64,000 nt of DNA from SKVR01 sp046291875 (GTDB taxonomy: Bacteria > Bacteroidota > Bacteroidia > Bacteroidales > UBA7960), in contig JBKBSF010000010.1 in NCBI GenBank assembly GCA_046291875.1, positions 1-64,000 of the forward strand, written 5' to 3'. The notes beneath the pieces are model-generated. The model was not told the origin of the DNA, made no database searches, and was given only the letters and a program-made list of their open reading frames with translations. A program made the translations under genes and the position numbers. Shown one piece after another: positions 42,129-50,543 of the stretch (position 1 is its first letter; every line of letters begins with the position of its first letter).

Positions 42129-43484
42129 ATCCGAGCCAATCTCTTTGGATCTGTAATACAAAATAAACAATGCCCCGACCAGGAAGGGGATCAGGGGTGT
42201 TTTCAATCGCATCAGCGCGCCAAAGTTGGCGGTGGCCACCCCCACAGCAAAGGCAAATACCAGGGCAAAGGAGAGGGAGAAGATCACCAGGGGCTCGTCA
42301 AAGGCGATCTTTACAGTTTTTATGGGGCCTGTGCGCCAGATAATCACCAGCATCATCAGAAAGAAGGCCGTATTCTCCAGGGCGGCCAACAACATTACCG
42401 GATTGCGTACTTCCCACAAAAAGGGGCGGAACAGCCCTGCTGTAATGGCCGCAGGGGCTTTGGAGAAAAAATTTGTCAAAGTACCGTCGAAAGTGCCAAG
42501 GTCGTAAAACCCTTCTCCATACTGGGTATATCGCGTATGGTCCTCGTAGGTGATGATGGCCTTCTGTAAGATGCCCTCCATGCTGCCATACTCCCCCAGG
42601 ACCTCCCCGAACAGGGAGAGCAAGCCCAGCCCCAACCCCAGGAAAAGTACCGTAATCAGGGGAGCCGAAATAAATCTTATCGCTGCATTTTCAAACCTTT
42701 TGATGTAGTTCCATCCCAGCCAGATAAACACCCCGGGCAACAGGGCCACTATGATATAGGCCTTGATGGAGAGGATGATCCACAACGTAAAAAGGGTTGA
42801 GAGCAGATTCAGGAAGACCTTCTTTTTCAGCACAAAGGCATGGTACACCGAATACAGAAACCAGCCGGTCATGGAGAGGGCTATGGTGTCCTTCAGGATG
42901 CCCGACCCCCAGAACAATACGGAAGGAAAGAAGAGTATGGCAAAGGCAAAGGGCTTGTAGTAGCGGGGGTACAGATGTACAAACAGCTTGTACAACTTCC
43001 AGTAGCCCGTATAGAAAAACCAGGCAAACAAAATGCTGGTGGTGAAATAGTTCTGAAAGCCCAGCAGGGAAAAGATGCTGGTATAGCGTACCACATTGAA
43101 GGAACTCAGGTCGTGCCGGTAGCCGGGGTAGCCTGTAAAGTGGGTAAATGCAGAGAGGTTTTCGGTGCTTAAACTGCCCAGCATGATCCGGAAATAGGCG
43201 CCAGGATCTTCCATAAGCAGGTTGATCATGGCCAGGGAACTGCGGAAGTATCCGGTTGTGTCACCTCCTGCATAATACAGATTGTAAATAAGACCTAAAG
43301 CCATAGCACCCCCCACCTTGGCAAACAGCCCCCAGGCATAGTACTGGTAAGCGGGCTGGGTGTCGCGTTTCTGCCGCTGGATATGGAAAGCCCAGATGAA
43401 CATGACCATCAGGTACACGGCCATGATCACATAGTCGGTGAAGGAGGGGAATAGGGTGCGTGTCCAGATATCGGCGGGCTGCAT
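42120..43484 (-). CDS. Polytopic membrane protein, possible glycan polymerase
   Basis: A 454-aa protein with about 10-11 hydrophobic helices, starting MQPADIWTRTLFPSFTDYVI. Between them are polar loops: YYAGGDTTGYFRSSLAM, FTHFTGYPGYRHDLSSFNVVRY and a long periplasmic-looking segment YEDHTRYTQYGEGFYDLG. The locus has no other obvious Wzy, so it could be the repeat-unit polymerase, but polymerase motifs are not diagnostic and it is on the opposite strand to the rest of the locus. The ATG at 43484 is chosen; further upstream codons overlap the next gene's promoter region. Confidence 0.7.
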   Translation of the reverse strand: MQPADIWTRTLFPSFTDYVIMAVYLMVMFIWAFHIQRQKRDTQPAYQYYAWGLFAKVGGAMALGLIYNLYYAGGDTTGYFRSSLAMINLLMEDPGAYFRIMLGSLSTENLSAFTHFTGYPGYRHDLSSFNVVRYTSIFSLLGFQNYFTTSILFAWFFYTGYWKLYKLFVHLYPRYYKPFAFAILFFPSVLFWGSGILKDTIALSMTGWFLYSVYHAFVLKKKVFLNLLSTLFTLWIILSIKAYIIVALLPGVFIWLGWNYIKRFENAAIRFISAPLITVLFLGLGLGLLSLFGEVLGEYGSMEGILQKAIITYEDHTRYTQYGEGFYDLGTFDGTLTNFFSKAPAAITAGLFRPFLWEVRNPVMLLAALENTAFFLMMLVIIWRTGPIKTVKIAFDEPLVIFSLSFALVFAFAVGVATANFGALMRLKTPLIPFLVGALFILYYRSKEIGSDST

Positions 43485-43714
43485 GGGCCTGTTTTTGGGG
43501 GCAAAGATACACATTATTTGCTGCAGGCCGCAAAGGGCCCTGCAAAGGATGGGAGGTAGCGGGAGGGGGCAGGGCAGGGTGCACGTCGTGCAAAAATGGG
43601 GTTTGGGCGAAGAAACGCAATGCGTACAAGAGGAAGAGGGTGATACATGCGATAGGAAAACAAAAAAAGCAGATAAAAAAAACAACCGGAGGTTGGGTTT
43701 GAAATAAATCTTTA

Positions 43715-43722
43715 TATCTTTG
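43715..43722 (+). promoter_or_regulatory. Promoter with TTG-N19-TATCTTTG
   Basis: A -33 TTG (43693-43695) and a -7 TATCTTTG separated by 19 bases match the Bacteroidota consensus closely. The ATG at 43732 is nine bases downstream, so a very short leader is predicted. Confidence 0.65.
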
Positions 43723-43731
43723 GCGGCGATT

Positions 43732-44604
43732 ATGTTTCGACTGCTGCATGTTTTCCTTCTGTCAATGGCCCTTGTTTTGGGTTTGGGTGCTGTGCTCCAG
43801 CTGGGGTACGGCCTTTTGCAGCATTTAGAGCCGGTAAACCGCCGCCCGGGCGATGTGTATGATCCCTCCCTGGCCCGCCTCAACACGCTGGACCGGCTGG
43901 AGACTTTCGTAGACAGCCTGGCCCGCGCACAGCAACTTAGCCCCGACAGCCTCCCTGCCTACATCAACCTGGCCGACAGCGTGGTGCGCATGCGCTTCTA
44001 CCACGGCCTGCAGAACTACCGCTTTGCCGACAACTGGTTGGCCAACGTGCTGGGAAAGTATGTGTGGGTTCACCTGGGGGCCAAGGTAATTCCCGATGAT
44101 ATCCTGCAGGGGCAAAAGGCTTTCTGCAGCCAGAGCTCCATTGTTTTCCAGGAGCTGCTCAAACGTAAGGGGTTCGATGTGCGGTCGGTGCTGCTGCCCG
44201 GCCATTTCTGTACCGAGGTGAGCATCAGGGGGCAGTGGCAGTTTCACGATGTGAGCTATAAGCCTTCCTTCCTGGGGCTGCCCACCCTGAGTGCCCAGGA
44301 TCTGATGGACAACCCCGGCTACATCAAACAGGCCTACCTGTTTTCTTTTGCCGATAATTTTTTGGCCAACTACCAGCAACATTTCGATGCCCGGCTGGTG
44401 CGCTATGGCCAGGTGAATGCCTTTGCCGCCCCCAATATGCTGTTGTTTCACCGCATCACCCATTTTGTAAGCCTGTGGGGTTGGGTGGTATGCCTGGCCC
44501 TGGCCTGGAGTGTGCACCGCCTGCACCACGGCGTCTGGATGCGCCGCAAGCTCATGCCCACCCGCAATCCCCGCCCGGTATGGGTAGAGGCGCTGAGGGA
44601 GTAG
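43732..44604 (+). CDS. Transglutaminase-like membrane protein
   Basis: A 290-aa protein with an N-terminal membrane segment (LLHVFLLSMALVLGLGAVLQLGYGLL) and a second near the C-terminus (LWGWVVCLALAWSV). Between them lies a papain/transglutaminase-like core: Cys in QKAFCSQSSIVFQELLKRKG, His in LPGHFCTEV and Asp in WQFHDVSYKP form the expected Cys-His-Asp triad order. It probably cleaves or crosslinks a peptide or glycopeptide in the periplasm. The ATG at 43732 is preferred to a TTG four codons upstream. Confidence 0.75.
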   Translation: MFRLLHVFLLSMALVLGLGAVLQLGYGLLQHLEPVNRRPGDVYDPSLARLNTLDRLETFVDSLARAQQLSPDSLPAYINLADSVVRMRFYHGLQNYRFADNWLANVLGKYVWVHLGAKVIPDDILQGQKAFCSQSSIVFQELLKRKGFDVRSVLLPGHFCTEVSIRGQWQFHDVSYKPSFLGLPTLSAQDLMDNPGYIKQAYLFSFADNFLANYQQHFDARLVRYGQVNAFAAPNMLLFHRITHFVSLWGWVVCLALAWSVHRLHHGVWMRRKLMPTRNPRPVWVEALRE

Positions 44605-44614
44605 GGGGAGAGTT

Positions 44615-44682
44615 GGGAGTTTAAAGCTGGAGCGCAAGCGGAAGTCCCGAGAGCGAAGCAATTCGGGATTGAGAGTTTAAAA
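44615..44682 (+). repeat. R7 repeat, intergenic copy
   Basis: TGGGAGTTTAAAGC then AGCGCAAGCGGAAGTCCCGA and GAGCGAAGCAATTCGGGATT, ending GAGAGTTTAAAAG. It is the intergenic counterpart of the in-frame copy at 25230-25312, in opposite orientation. Confidence 0.85.
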
Positions 44683-44742
44683 GTTTAACGGTTTAAAAGT
44701 TTTGAGGGGAGAGAGAGGGTAGGGTTTTAAGTCATTCGATAG

Positions 44743-45042
44743 TGGCTCTTGAGCAATTCGTTATTGGACCCTGAGCAATTCGACAAGTGGTCCCTGAGCT
44801 TGCCGAAGGGTGGTCCCTGAGCTCGTCGAAGGGCTCATTGTGGCACCTGTCGAAGGGTGGTCCCTGAGCTCGTCGAAGGGCCACCTCCATCACCCGTCGA
44901 AGGGCCCGCCCTTCAACCTGGTCTGAAAAGCCAAAAAACGCGAAGCGGTTTTTCAACTGCGTCTCTGCGTCTTTGCGAGCCATAAACCCCGGGTAGCTGG
45001 CAATTCCTGCGGAAGCTTCCGGTTTTCTGGTTCCGGATGCCC
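44743..45042 (-). repeat. Composite repeat R3-R2-R1, copy B (inverted)
   Basis: On the plus strand an R1 array (44743-44905) runs into R2 (44906-44985) and R3 (44989-45042), followed by the CATACCTTATGCCCCATCCC tail. The whole order is inverted relative to copy A at 22631-22930. The gap 44605-45082 holds only R7 and this element. Confidence 0.82.
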
Positions 45043-45082
45043 AACCACCATACCTTATGCCCCATCCCTCATACCCGGTACC

Positions 45083-46684
45083 TCACGCCTTATACCTCCC
45101 ACTTTTGGCTATAACACTGTAGGTTCGGGAGATTGTTTGGGCGAGGAAGATAAAGAGTATTGGCAACAGGGGCAGGGTGTATCTCTCCTCGATGCCTCTC
45201 TGGTAAAAGGCAAGAAACGCTATATACAGGATGCAGGCCAGGGCAAGTGCAAGCATAAAAGGTTGTCTTCTGAAGAGTATCCATGCAGGAATTAGTGCTG
45301 CAAACAGCGACAGGTGCAATGCCAGGCTGAAAAACCTGAAAAGCTCCATGGCGAAATTTCCACGCCAGGTATGCTGAAACATGTGAAGGTTCAGGTTGGA
45401 GTGCACCACCATCCGGTAGAGCACTCTCAAAGGAGCGATCGCCCAGGTTTCGATGGGGTGATGGGTGCGGTATTGTTGGGTCAGCTGGTTGAATTTTCCG
45501 ATGGTGGCTTGTTCTGCAGGGGGCACGGTTTCAGGCATAGGCAGGGTTTGCGCCCGGGTAAGGGTATGTTGCTCAAAGCTGCTTTTCTGGTAGTATGAAA
45601 AAGCCTGTAGGAGTTTTGCATCGCCAAGGGTACGGCGGGCTTTGGGGGGTATCTTCTGCAGCACCTTCAGGCGTGGCAGTGCTGTTGTGTCTCCCCGGGC
45701 TGCGGCGTCGAAGAGGGTGTGGGCCAGGGAATGAAATTCCTCAGCGGGCATGGCCCAGCTTTTACATAGGTTCCACATGGCCTGGTGAGCAGGTCTGAAA
45801 ATGCCGGGTGAGGTAGGATGATAAACCGGATGCAGTCCCGTGAAGGACCCACTGAGAGAATAATTGCGGATCTGCCAAAGCAGAGAAGGTGAAAGGGCAA
45901 TGAGCAGTGCCATTGCTGCCAGGGCCCATTTGCGGTAACGGGGTGTGTTCTCTTTGAAGAATATTGCTGCAGGAATGCAAAGAAGGAAAATCGCCAGAAC
46001 CGGACGAATGATCATCAACCCTGCCATCGACAGGGCACCGGCCAGGAGCCATATCCAGGAATACCGTGATGAGGTCAGGTGGTATTTCCACAAAAGAAAA
46101 ATAGTGATCAGGGCAAGGGCAGGGGTGATCCCCTCGGTAAGGGTATAGAACAGGAAGCCTCCTGTGGTGGGCAGGATGCCAAACAAAAGAGCCGCGGCGA
46201 AGGCAACATCATGGCGGGTGTTGTAAGCCAGTAGGGTAAAAAGTAATGTAGCAGCCAAGGCATGAGCCAGTATCTGAAACCACAAGAGTACCCTGAAGGC
46301 ATGTTCGGGCCCTGCGATTTTGAGCGCACCCAGGTACAGGATGCCATATCCGGGTGGACGCAGAAAGTAGCTTTGTATCCCAGGTTCGTCGGCTCTCCAG
46401 GGGTCTCCCTGGTAGAAATTCATGGCCGGAGCAAGGTAGCTGGCATCGTCGGCAGTAACAATGCTGATGTTCTGCCTTATCCTTTGCGGATCCTCCTGTC
46501 TGAGATAAGCCAGGTTCAGGTGGTGGTACCCCAGGGGGAAGAGGGTGGAAAGGATGAATATGACAAGTGTTGTTGTATTGATGGGTTTTCTTCTTTCCAA
46601 GTTGGGTATGTTGAGATGTGAGTTTTTTTCGGCAGTTAAATTTAAAGAATAAATTTGCATTCTCCTGCCGGGCAGGGTATGCAT
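45083..46684 (-). CDS. Polytopic membrane protein, GT-C (PMT/GT39-like) by topology
   Basis: A 533-aa protein with 11-12 hydrophobic helices. The first extracytoplasmic loop carries TADDASYLAPAMNFYQGDPW with acidic residues, and YFLRPPGYGILYLGAL follows. The C-terminal EERYTLPLLPILFIFLA segment is typical of dolichyl/undecaprenyl-phosphate-sugar-dependent GT-C enzymes. These transfer a lipid-linked sugar to a glycan or protein on the periplasmic side. The start is uncertain: ATG 46684 or ATG 46660. Confidence 0.72.
   Translation of the reverse strand: MHTLPGRRMQIYSLNLTAEKNSHLNIPNLERRKPINTTTLVIFILSTLFPLGYHHLNLAYLRQEDPQRIRQNISIVTADDASYLAPAMNFYQGDPWRADEPGIQSYFLRPPGYGILYLGALKIAGPEHAFRVLLWFQILAHALAATLLFTLLAYNTRHDVAFAAALLFGILPTTGGFLFYTLTEGITPALALITIFLLWKYHLTSSRYSWIWLLAGALSMAGLMIIRPVLAIFLLCIPAAIFFKENTPRYRKWALAAMALLIALSPSLLWQIRNYSLSGSFTGLHPVYHPTSPGIFRPAHQAMWNLCKSWAMPAEEFHSLAHTLFDAAARGDTTALPRLKVLQKIPPKARRTLGDAKLLQAFSYYQKSSFEQHTLTRAQTLPMPETVPPAEQATIGKFNQLTQQYRTHHPIETWAIAPLRVLYRMVVHSNLNLHMFQHTWRGNFAMELFRFFSLALHLSLFAALIPAWILFRRQPFMLALALACILYIAFLAFYQRGIEERYTLPLLPILFIFLAQTISRTYSVIAKSGRYKA
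46651..46658 (+). promoter_or_regulatory. -7 box TAAATTTG facing the 46788 gene
   Basis: Perfect TAnnTTTG on the plus strand, 130 bases before the ATG at 46788. It lies inside the start region of the divergent GT-C gene, so leader lengths would overlap. No well-placed -33. Confidence 0.35.
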
Positions 46685-46787
46685 TCTTCTGAGAGAAAGA
46701 TTAAGACAATCAGATAGAGTGAAGAGGGTGCATGTTTTCTGTGATTGAAGCGTTTAAAGTCAAAAAAGTGGAGGCAAAAACTGAGTT

Positions 46788-47972
46788 ATGATGGTGTTTT
46801 GTAGGCGTTTGTCGTGGAATGGTTTTGAATTGGGTGTTGTATTGACCCTTTTGGCCGTCACCTATGGGTTCATGTTCGATTTTCTTCGTTGGGATATGTT
46901 TGATTCTCACAGTTTTGTGGGTGGAGCGCGTTTGATGTTTGGTCTTGAGGGCGGTTTTCATGACCAGTCGCGCCTGACAAAACCTCTTGCGCTGGTATTG
47001 CCGGGTTTGTTAGAGTATATTGTCGGGTTGCCTGCAGCATATGGTTTTTTGATACAAGGGATTATTGCCTATTATGTCTCTGGTTTTTTGCTGTATGCCA
47101 TCCTGCTGAAGCTTACCCATGCACCCCGGATAGCCTTCTTGGGTGTAGTTTCTTATGCAATGTGTCAACCTCTGGCCATTTTTTCATTTATGATACTAAC
47201 CGATGGGCTGGGCTGGATGATGAATTTGATAATGATCTGGTATTGTCTGCGCATGCCGGAGAGAGGCCGCAAGGCATACAGTTGGATTTTTTTACTTAGC
47301 TTATTTGCTGCATCAGGCATGCTTGTTAAAGAGAGTGTTGCCTTTGGAATAGTCTTTATGGGCAGCTTTATCCTGGTTTCCGGCCGTCCACAACGCTTGT
47401 GTCAACTGGGTTTTATGGGTTTGATCATTGCACTGTTTTTTCTTTTATTGCAAATGATTACCCAATGGGTTTATGATGATACTATAGCTGCCAGGTTGAT
47501 AGTTCAGCAGATCAACGAAGGGTTTGTGTATTATAACCCGGGCAATATAGCTCAGTTGTTTCGGGTGCTCGACTTTTTTTGGTTGTTGTTTTTTGTGGGT
47601 GTTTGGAGCATGAAGGCATGGTGCACGAAACAAGAAATGGGTAGGGTGGCCGTCGCTTTTTTGCTCTCTGCTGCATTGACACTGCTATTGATACCGATGT
47701 ATCCTTTTGTGGTAGATCGTATCCTTTTCATGGTGGCACCAGCCCTGGTATTGTTTGTTGTCATGGGTGCCCAACGTTTTGGTAGGTTCGACTGGCTCGT
47801 TGTTGCAGTTGGAGGTGTTATGAATATTCTTGTGGCCTGGATGATTTATCGATACAATGTCTCCGGGCTGCTGCTTTGGGGTGGTTTTCTGTATGGCTTT
47901 ATAATGGTTGCCCTCTGGGTTGTCGGGAACCATCGGGCCCGGGTAGGGCAGAAGGCCGAAACCGGAAGCTGA
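46788..47972 (+). CDS. Polytopic membrane protein of unknown function (GT-C-like topology)
   Basis: A 394-aa protein with about ten hydrophobic helices. An acidic first loop (FLRWDMFDSHSFVGGARLMFG) and a following HDQSRLTKPLALVLPGLLEYIVG resemble the substrate-side loop of GT-C-type enzymes, but no diagnostic motif is certain. The product may act on lipid-linked sugars with its neighbours at 45083 and 48370. Divergent from the 45083-46684 gene. Confidence 0.65.
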   Translation: MMVFCRRLSWNGFELGVVLTLLAVTYGFMFDFLRWDMFDSHSFVGGARLMFGLEGGFHDQSRLTKPLALVLPGLLEYIVGLPAAYGFLIQGIIAYYVSGFLLYAILLKLTHAPRIAFLGVVSYAMCQPLAIFSFMILTDGLGWMMNLIMIWYCLRMPERGRKAYSWIFLLSLFAASGMLVKESVAFGIVFMGSFILVSGRPQRLCQLGFMGLIIALFFLLLQMITQWVYDDTIAARLIVQQINEGFVYYNPGNIAQLFRVLDFFWLLFFVGVWSMKAWCTKQEMGRVAVAFLLSAALTLLLIPMYPFVVDRILFMVAPALVLFVVMGAQRFGRFDWLVVAVGGVMNILVAWMIYRYNVSGLLLWGGFLYGFIMVALWVVGNHRARVGQKAETGS

Positions 47973-47978
47973 TGGTTC

Positions 47979-48252
47979 TTTGCCGGCTCATTGTGGCATC
48001 TGTCGAAAGGTGGTTCCTGAGCCAGTATATACTGTACCCTGAGCAATTCGACAAGTGGTCCCTGAGCTCGTCGAAGGGCTCATTGTACCACCCGTCGAAG
48101 GGCCCACCTGCACCGCCCATCCTTCAACCTGGTCTGAAAAGCCAAAAAACGCGAAGCGGTTTTTCAACTGCGTCTTAGCGTCTTTGCGAGCCATAAACCC
48201 CGGGAAGCTGTAAATTCCTGCGGAAGTTTCCGGTTTTCTGGATCCGGATGCC
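47979..48252 (-). repeat. Composite repeat R3-R2-R1, copy C (inverted)
   Basis: R1 units (47979-48115), R2 (48116-48195) and R3 (48200-48252), followed by the ACCATACCTTATGCCCCATC tail. The R2-R3-tail part is almost identical to copy B. It lies between two membrane-protein genes, in the gap 47973-48369. Confidence 0.82.
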
Positions 48253-48340
48253 CAACCACCATACCTTATGCCCCATCCCTCATACCCGGTACCTCTCACC
48301 ATGGATCCGTATTCTATTCATTCTCTTGTTCGAAAATGCA

Positions 48341-48348
48341 TATCTTTG
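48341..48348 (+). promoter_or_regulatory. -7 box TATCTTTG of the 48370 gene
   Basis: Perfect TAnnTTTG match 21 bases before the ATG at 48370. No clear -33 TTG at the expected distance. Confidence 0.5.
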
Positions 48349-48369
48349 GGTGGAATATAACCTGTTTGT

Positions 48370-49770
48370 ATGGAACAAAGAGATTTATGGGTTCTGGCAG
48401 GTGTGCAGGGGCTGTTGCTGCTGCCTTTTCTTTTGCTTTGTTTTTTTCTCTGGCCCTCGGCCGATGATTATGTGCTGGGTTACCTGGTGCAGACTCAGGA
48501 TGCCTCTTTATGGCAAGTGGCCACAGAACTTTACATGACCTGGAGCGGTCGTTACAGCACATTGGCAGGGGCAATGCTTAGCCCCATGGCGGTAAACCAC
48601 ATTGGGGTCTATCGTATTTTGATAGCTCTGACTTTTGTATTGCTGTATTTGAGTGTGGTATGGTGTATGGCCGGGTTGTTTCCGGGGAAGAGCTCCAGAC
48701 CATGGGTTTGGGCAGGCACTTTTTTGCTTTTGTGGTTGCAGGGGGTGCCGGGGGTGAATGAGAGCTTCTTTTGGTTTTCGGGTGTGGTTGTATATGTTTG
48801 GCCTTTGATAATCTTCTTTTTTGTAACCGGTGCCCTTGTCAGAAGGAACCCCTCTGCTGCGAGTTTGATTGTTGTCAGCATTGCCCTTTTTGTTATGACA
48901 GGATTCAATGAGCTGGCAGCTGTTCTGGCATTGGTCGTTGCCCTCCTGCCCTTGTTTTCCTCCTCAGGGAGGGATTACAGAAAAAAGCACATTGGAGGGC
49001 TTGTGGCCGTTGCAATGGGGATGATGTTGTTGTTATTGTCGCCGGGTAATCTGGCAAGGATGGAGTTTTTTGAAGAAGGAAGACAGTTAATGCCGGCATT
49101 GCGTATTACCCTTGTTTCCTGGATGAAGCTAAACGGTATACATGTGCAAAGTGTTCCTGTTTGGTTGGTAGGTGTAATGATTTGGAGCAGAGTACATCGC
49201 AATGACATTCCCCAGGCTTTGCAAAAGTGGATGAGCCCGCTAAGGATATTGGTGTTTGGACAGGGTCTGTTAATGGTATTGTTGTTTATCCCGTCCTGGA
49301 GTATGGGTATTCAGCCGCCTTTGCGGGTTTATGCATTTTTGTCGCCACTATGGTTGCTGTGGATCTTGGCTATGCTTTTCAGCCTGCGAATCCGGTATGC
49401 CGAAAAGTATACCATGGCTCTACCTGGTAAAGGAACCCTTCGGATGCTGATGTGGATTACGGTGGTATCTCTAATGGGCAATTTTGTAAAGATTCCAGGT
49501 GGCGAGTGGGTATTTGGAGGGAACATCCCCCGTGCATGGTACGATGTGGTAGTGCGCGCTCCCCACTACAATGAGGCGATGCTTCATCGTGAATCATTGA
49601 TCGCAAACACCCATGAAGAAAATCGTCGAACCCTTGAAGTACCTCCTCTGAAGAAGGTACCTGTTACCATCTTCTTCCTCGATATAACGACCGATCCGCA
49701 CCACTGGATCAATCTGTCGTATGCCCGGCATTACGGTCTGGATGCCATATGGTTGGCAGGGGAGGAGTAA
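48370..49770 (+). CDS. Polytopic membrane protein, DUF6056-like
   Basis: A 466-aa protein with 10-12 hydrophobic helices. The N-terminus reads LPFLLLCFFLWPSADDYVLGYLV, with an acidic ADDY loop and a following TWSGRYSTLAGAML. These are features of the DUF6056/glucosyltransferase-like membrane family, which share GT-C topology. It then has a long soluble C-terminal tail ending with VPVTIFFLDITTDPHHWINLSYARHYGLDAIW. No known substrate. Surrounded by composite repeats on both sides. Confidence 0.75.
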   Translation: MEQRDLWVLAGVQGLLLLPFLLLCFFLWPSADDYVLGYLVQTQDASLWQVATELYMTWSGRYSTLAGAMLSPMAVNHIGVYRILIALTFVLLYLSVVWCMAGLFPGKSSRPWVWAGTFLLLWLQGVPGVNESFFWFSGVVVYVWPLIIFFFVTGALVRRNPSAASLIVVSIALFVMTGFNELAAVLALVVALLPLFSSSGRDYRKKHIGGLVAVAMGMMLLLLSPGNLARMEFFEEGRQLMPALRITLVSWMKLNGIHVQSVPVWLVGVMIWSRVHRNDIPQALQKWMSPLRILVFGQGLLMVLLFIPSWSMGIQPPLRVYAFLSPLWLLWILAMLFSLRIRYAEKYTMALPGKGTLRMLMWITVVSLMGNFVKIPGGEWVFGGNIPRAWYDVVVRAPHYNEAMLHRESLIANTHEENRRTLEVPPLKKVPVTIFFLDITTDPHHWINLSYARHYGLDAIWLAGEE

Positions 49771-49831
49771 AGGAGTAAAAAAAATCCCAGACCTCGATGG
49801 TCGAGATAGTGGCCGCAACCAGCAACCCGTT

Positions 49832-49956
49832 AGTTTGAAAAGACCCGGAAAATCGCGAAGCGGTTTTCCCAACTGCGTCTTAGCGTCTTTGCGAGCCATA
49901 AACCCCGGGAAGCTGTAAATTCCTGCGGAAGTTTCCGGTTTTCTGGATCCGGATGC
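49832..49956 (-). repeat. R2 plus R3 repeats without R1
   Basis: Inverted R2 (49832-49903) abuts R3 (49904-49956); here the R1 array is absent. R4 copy 5 follows. The gap 49771-50543 consists of these, an R5 piece and an AT-rich promoter-like stretch. Confidence 0.75.
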
Positions 49957-49984
49957 CGGATCCCGCATGGCCCATGATTTCGGG

Positions 49985-50150
49985 TGGTGCCCTCCACATC
50001 CGGCAGCGCCCCCTTTAGCCCTGTAGGGGCGACATGATTGTAGCCCCGGGTGCAGCCCGGGGTTTAATGTGCCCACCGATCCAAGCGCTGCACCCACCGG
50101 CATCAGGAAATATCGTAATTGCCCGTTGCAGCGCAATGCAGCCCGGTGGG
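49985..50150 (+). repeat. R4 repeat, copy 5
   Basis: Complete copy: a CCCTGTAGGGG hairpin, AGCCCCGGGTGCAGCCCGGG, AGCGCTGCACCCACCGGC and GTTGCAGCGCAATGCAGCCC. Confidence 0.78.
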
Positions 50151-50242
50151 GAACAGGGATTGGGAGTTGGGAATAGGTATGGGGACCAGAAACAACGAAC
50201 CTCCGTCTAAATTGCAAGCCTTGCTGGTTTTGTTGCTCCTAA

Positions 50243-50285
50243 AGGCGCAAAGCAATTCGATCCCTCCGGGGTTGGCTGTTTTTGG
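50243..50285 (+). repeat. R5 repeat, partial copy
   Basis: GGCGCAAAGCAATTCGATCC followed by CTCCGGGG. It shares the entry part of R5 copy 1 (GGCGCAAATCAATTCGACCC) but loses similarity after the hairpin. Confidence 0.55.
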
Positions 50286-50348
50286 AAAACATCTTAAGGT
50301 TTTCCCCTTTCTGGTTTATGTTTTCAGGGCCTTACAGGTTAACGTTGA

Positions 50349-50356
50349 TAACTTTG
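50349..50356 (+). promoter_or_regulatory. -7 box TAACTTTG upstream of the HTH gene
   Basis: Perfect TAnnTTTG match about 190 bases before the ATG at 50544. A second near match, TAACTTTA, lies at 50402-50409. Either could drive the HTH gene with a long leader. Confidence 0.4.
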
Positions 50357-50543
50357 TCGAAATGTTAATAACTTGCTATGAACGTTTACGTGATAATTCT
50401 TTAACTTTATGGATATCAAAGTATTTAAAAATTGCTTTTATGCAGTTTTGTATGTATAGATCCTTGCAAACACAGCTCAATTATAAACCTAAAATTAAAC
50501 GTTATGAAATCCACCACAAGATTCACCGTAAAATTGAATAAAA

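Noticed and set aside
50119..50541. 140-codon plus-strand open frame before the HTH gene
   Set aside because: It starts inside an R4 copy and runs through an R5 piece and an AT-rich promoter-like region; no domain or signal is visible.
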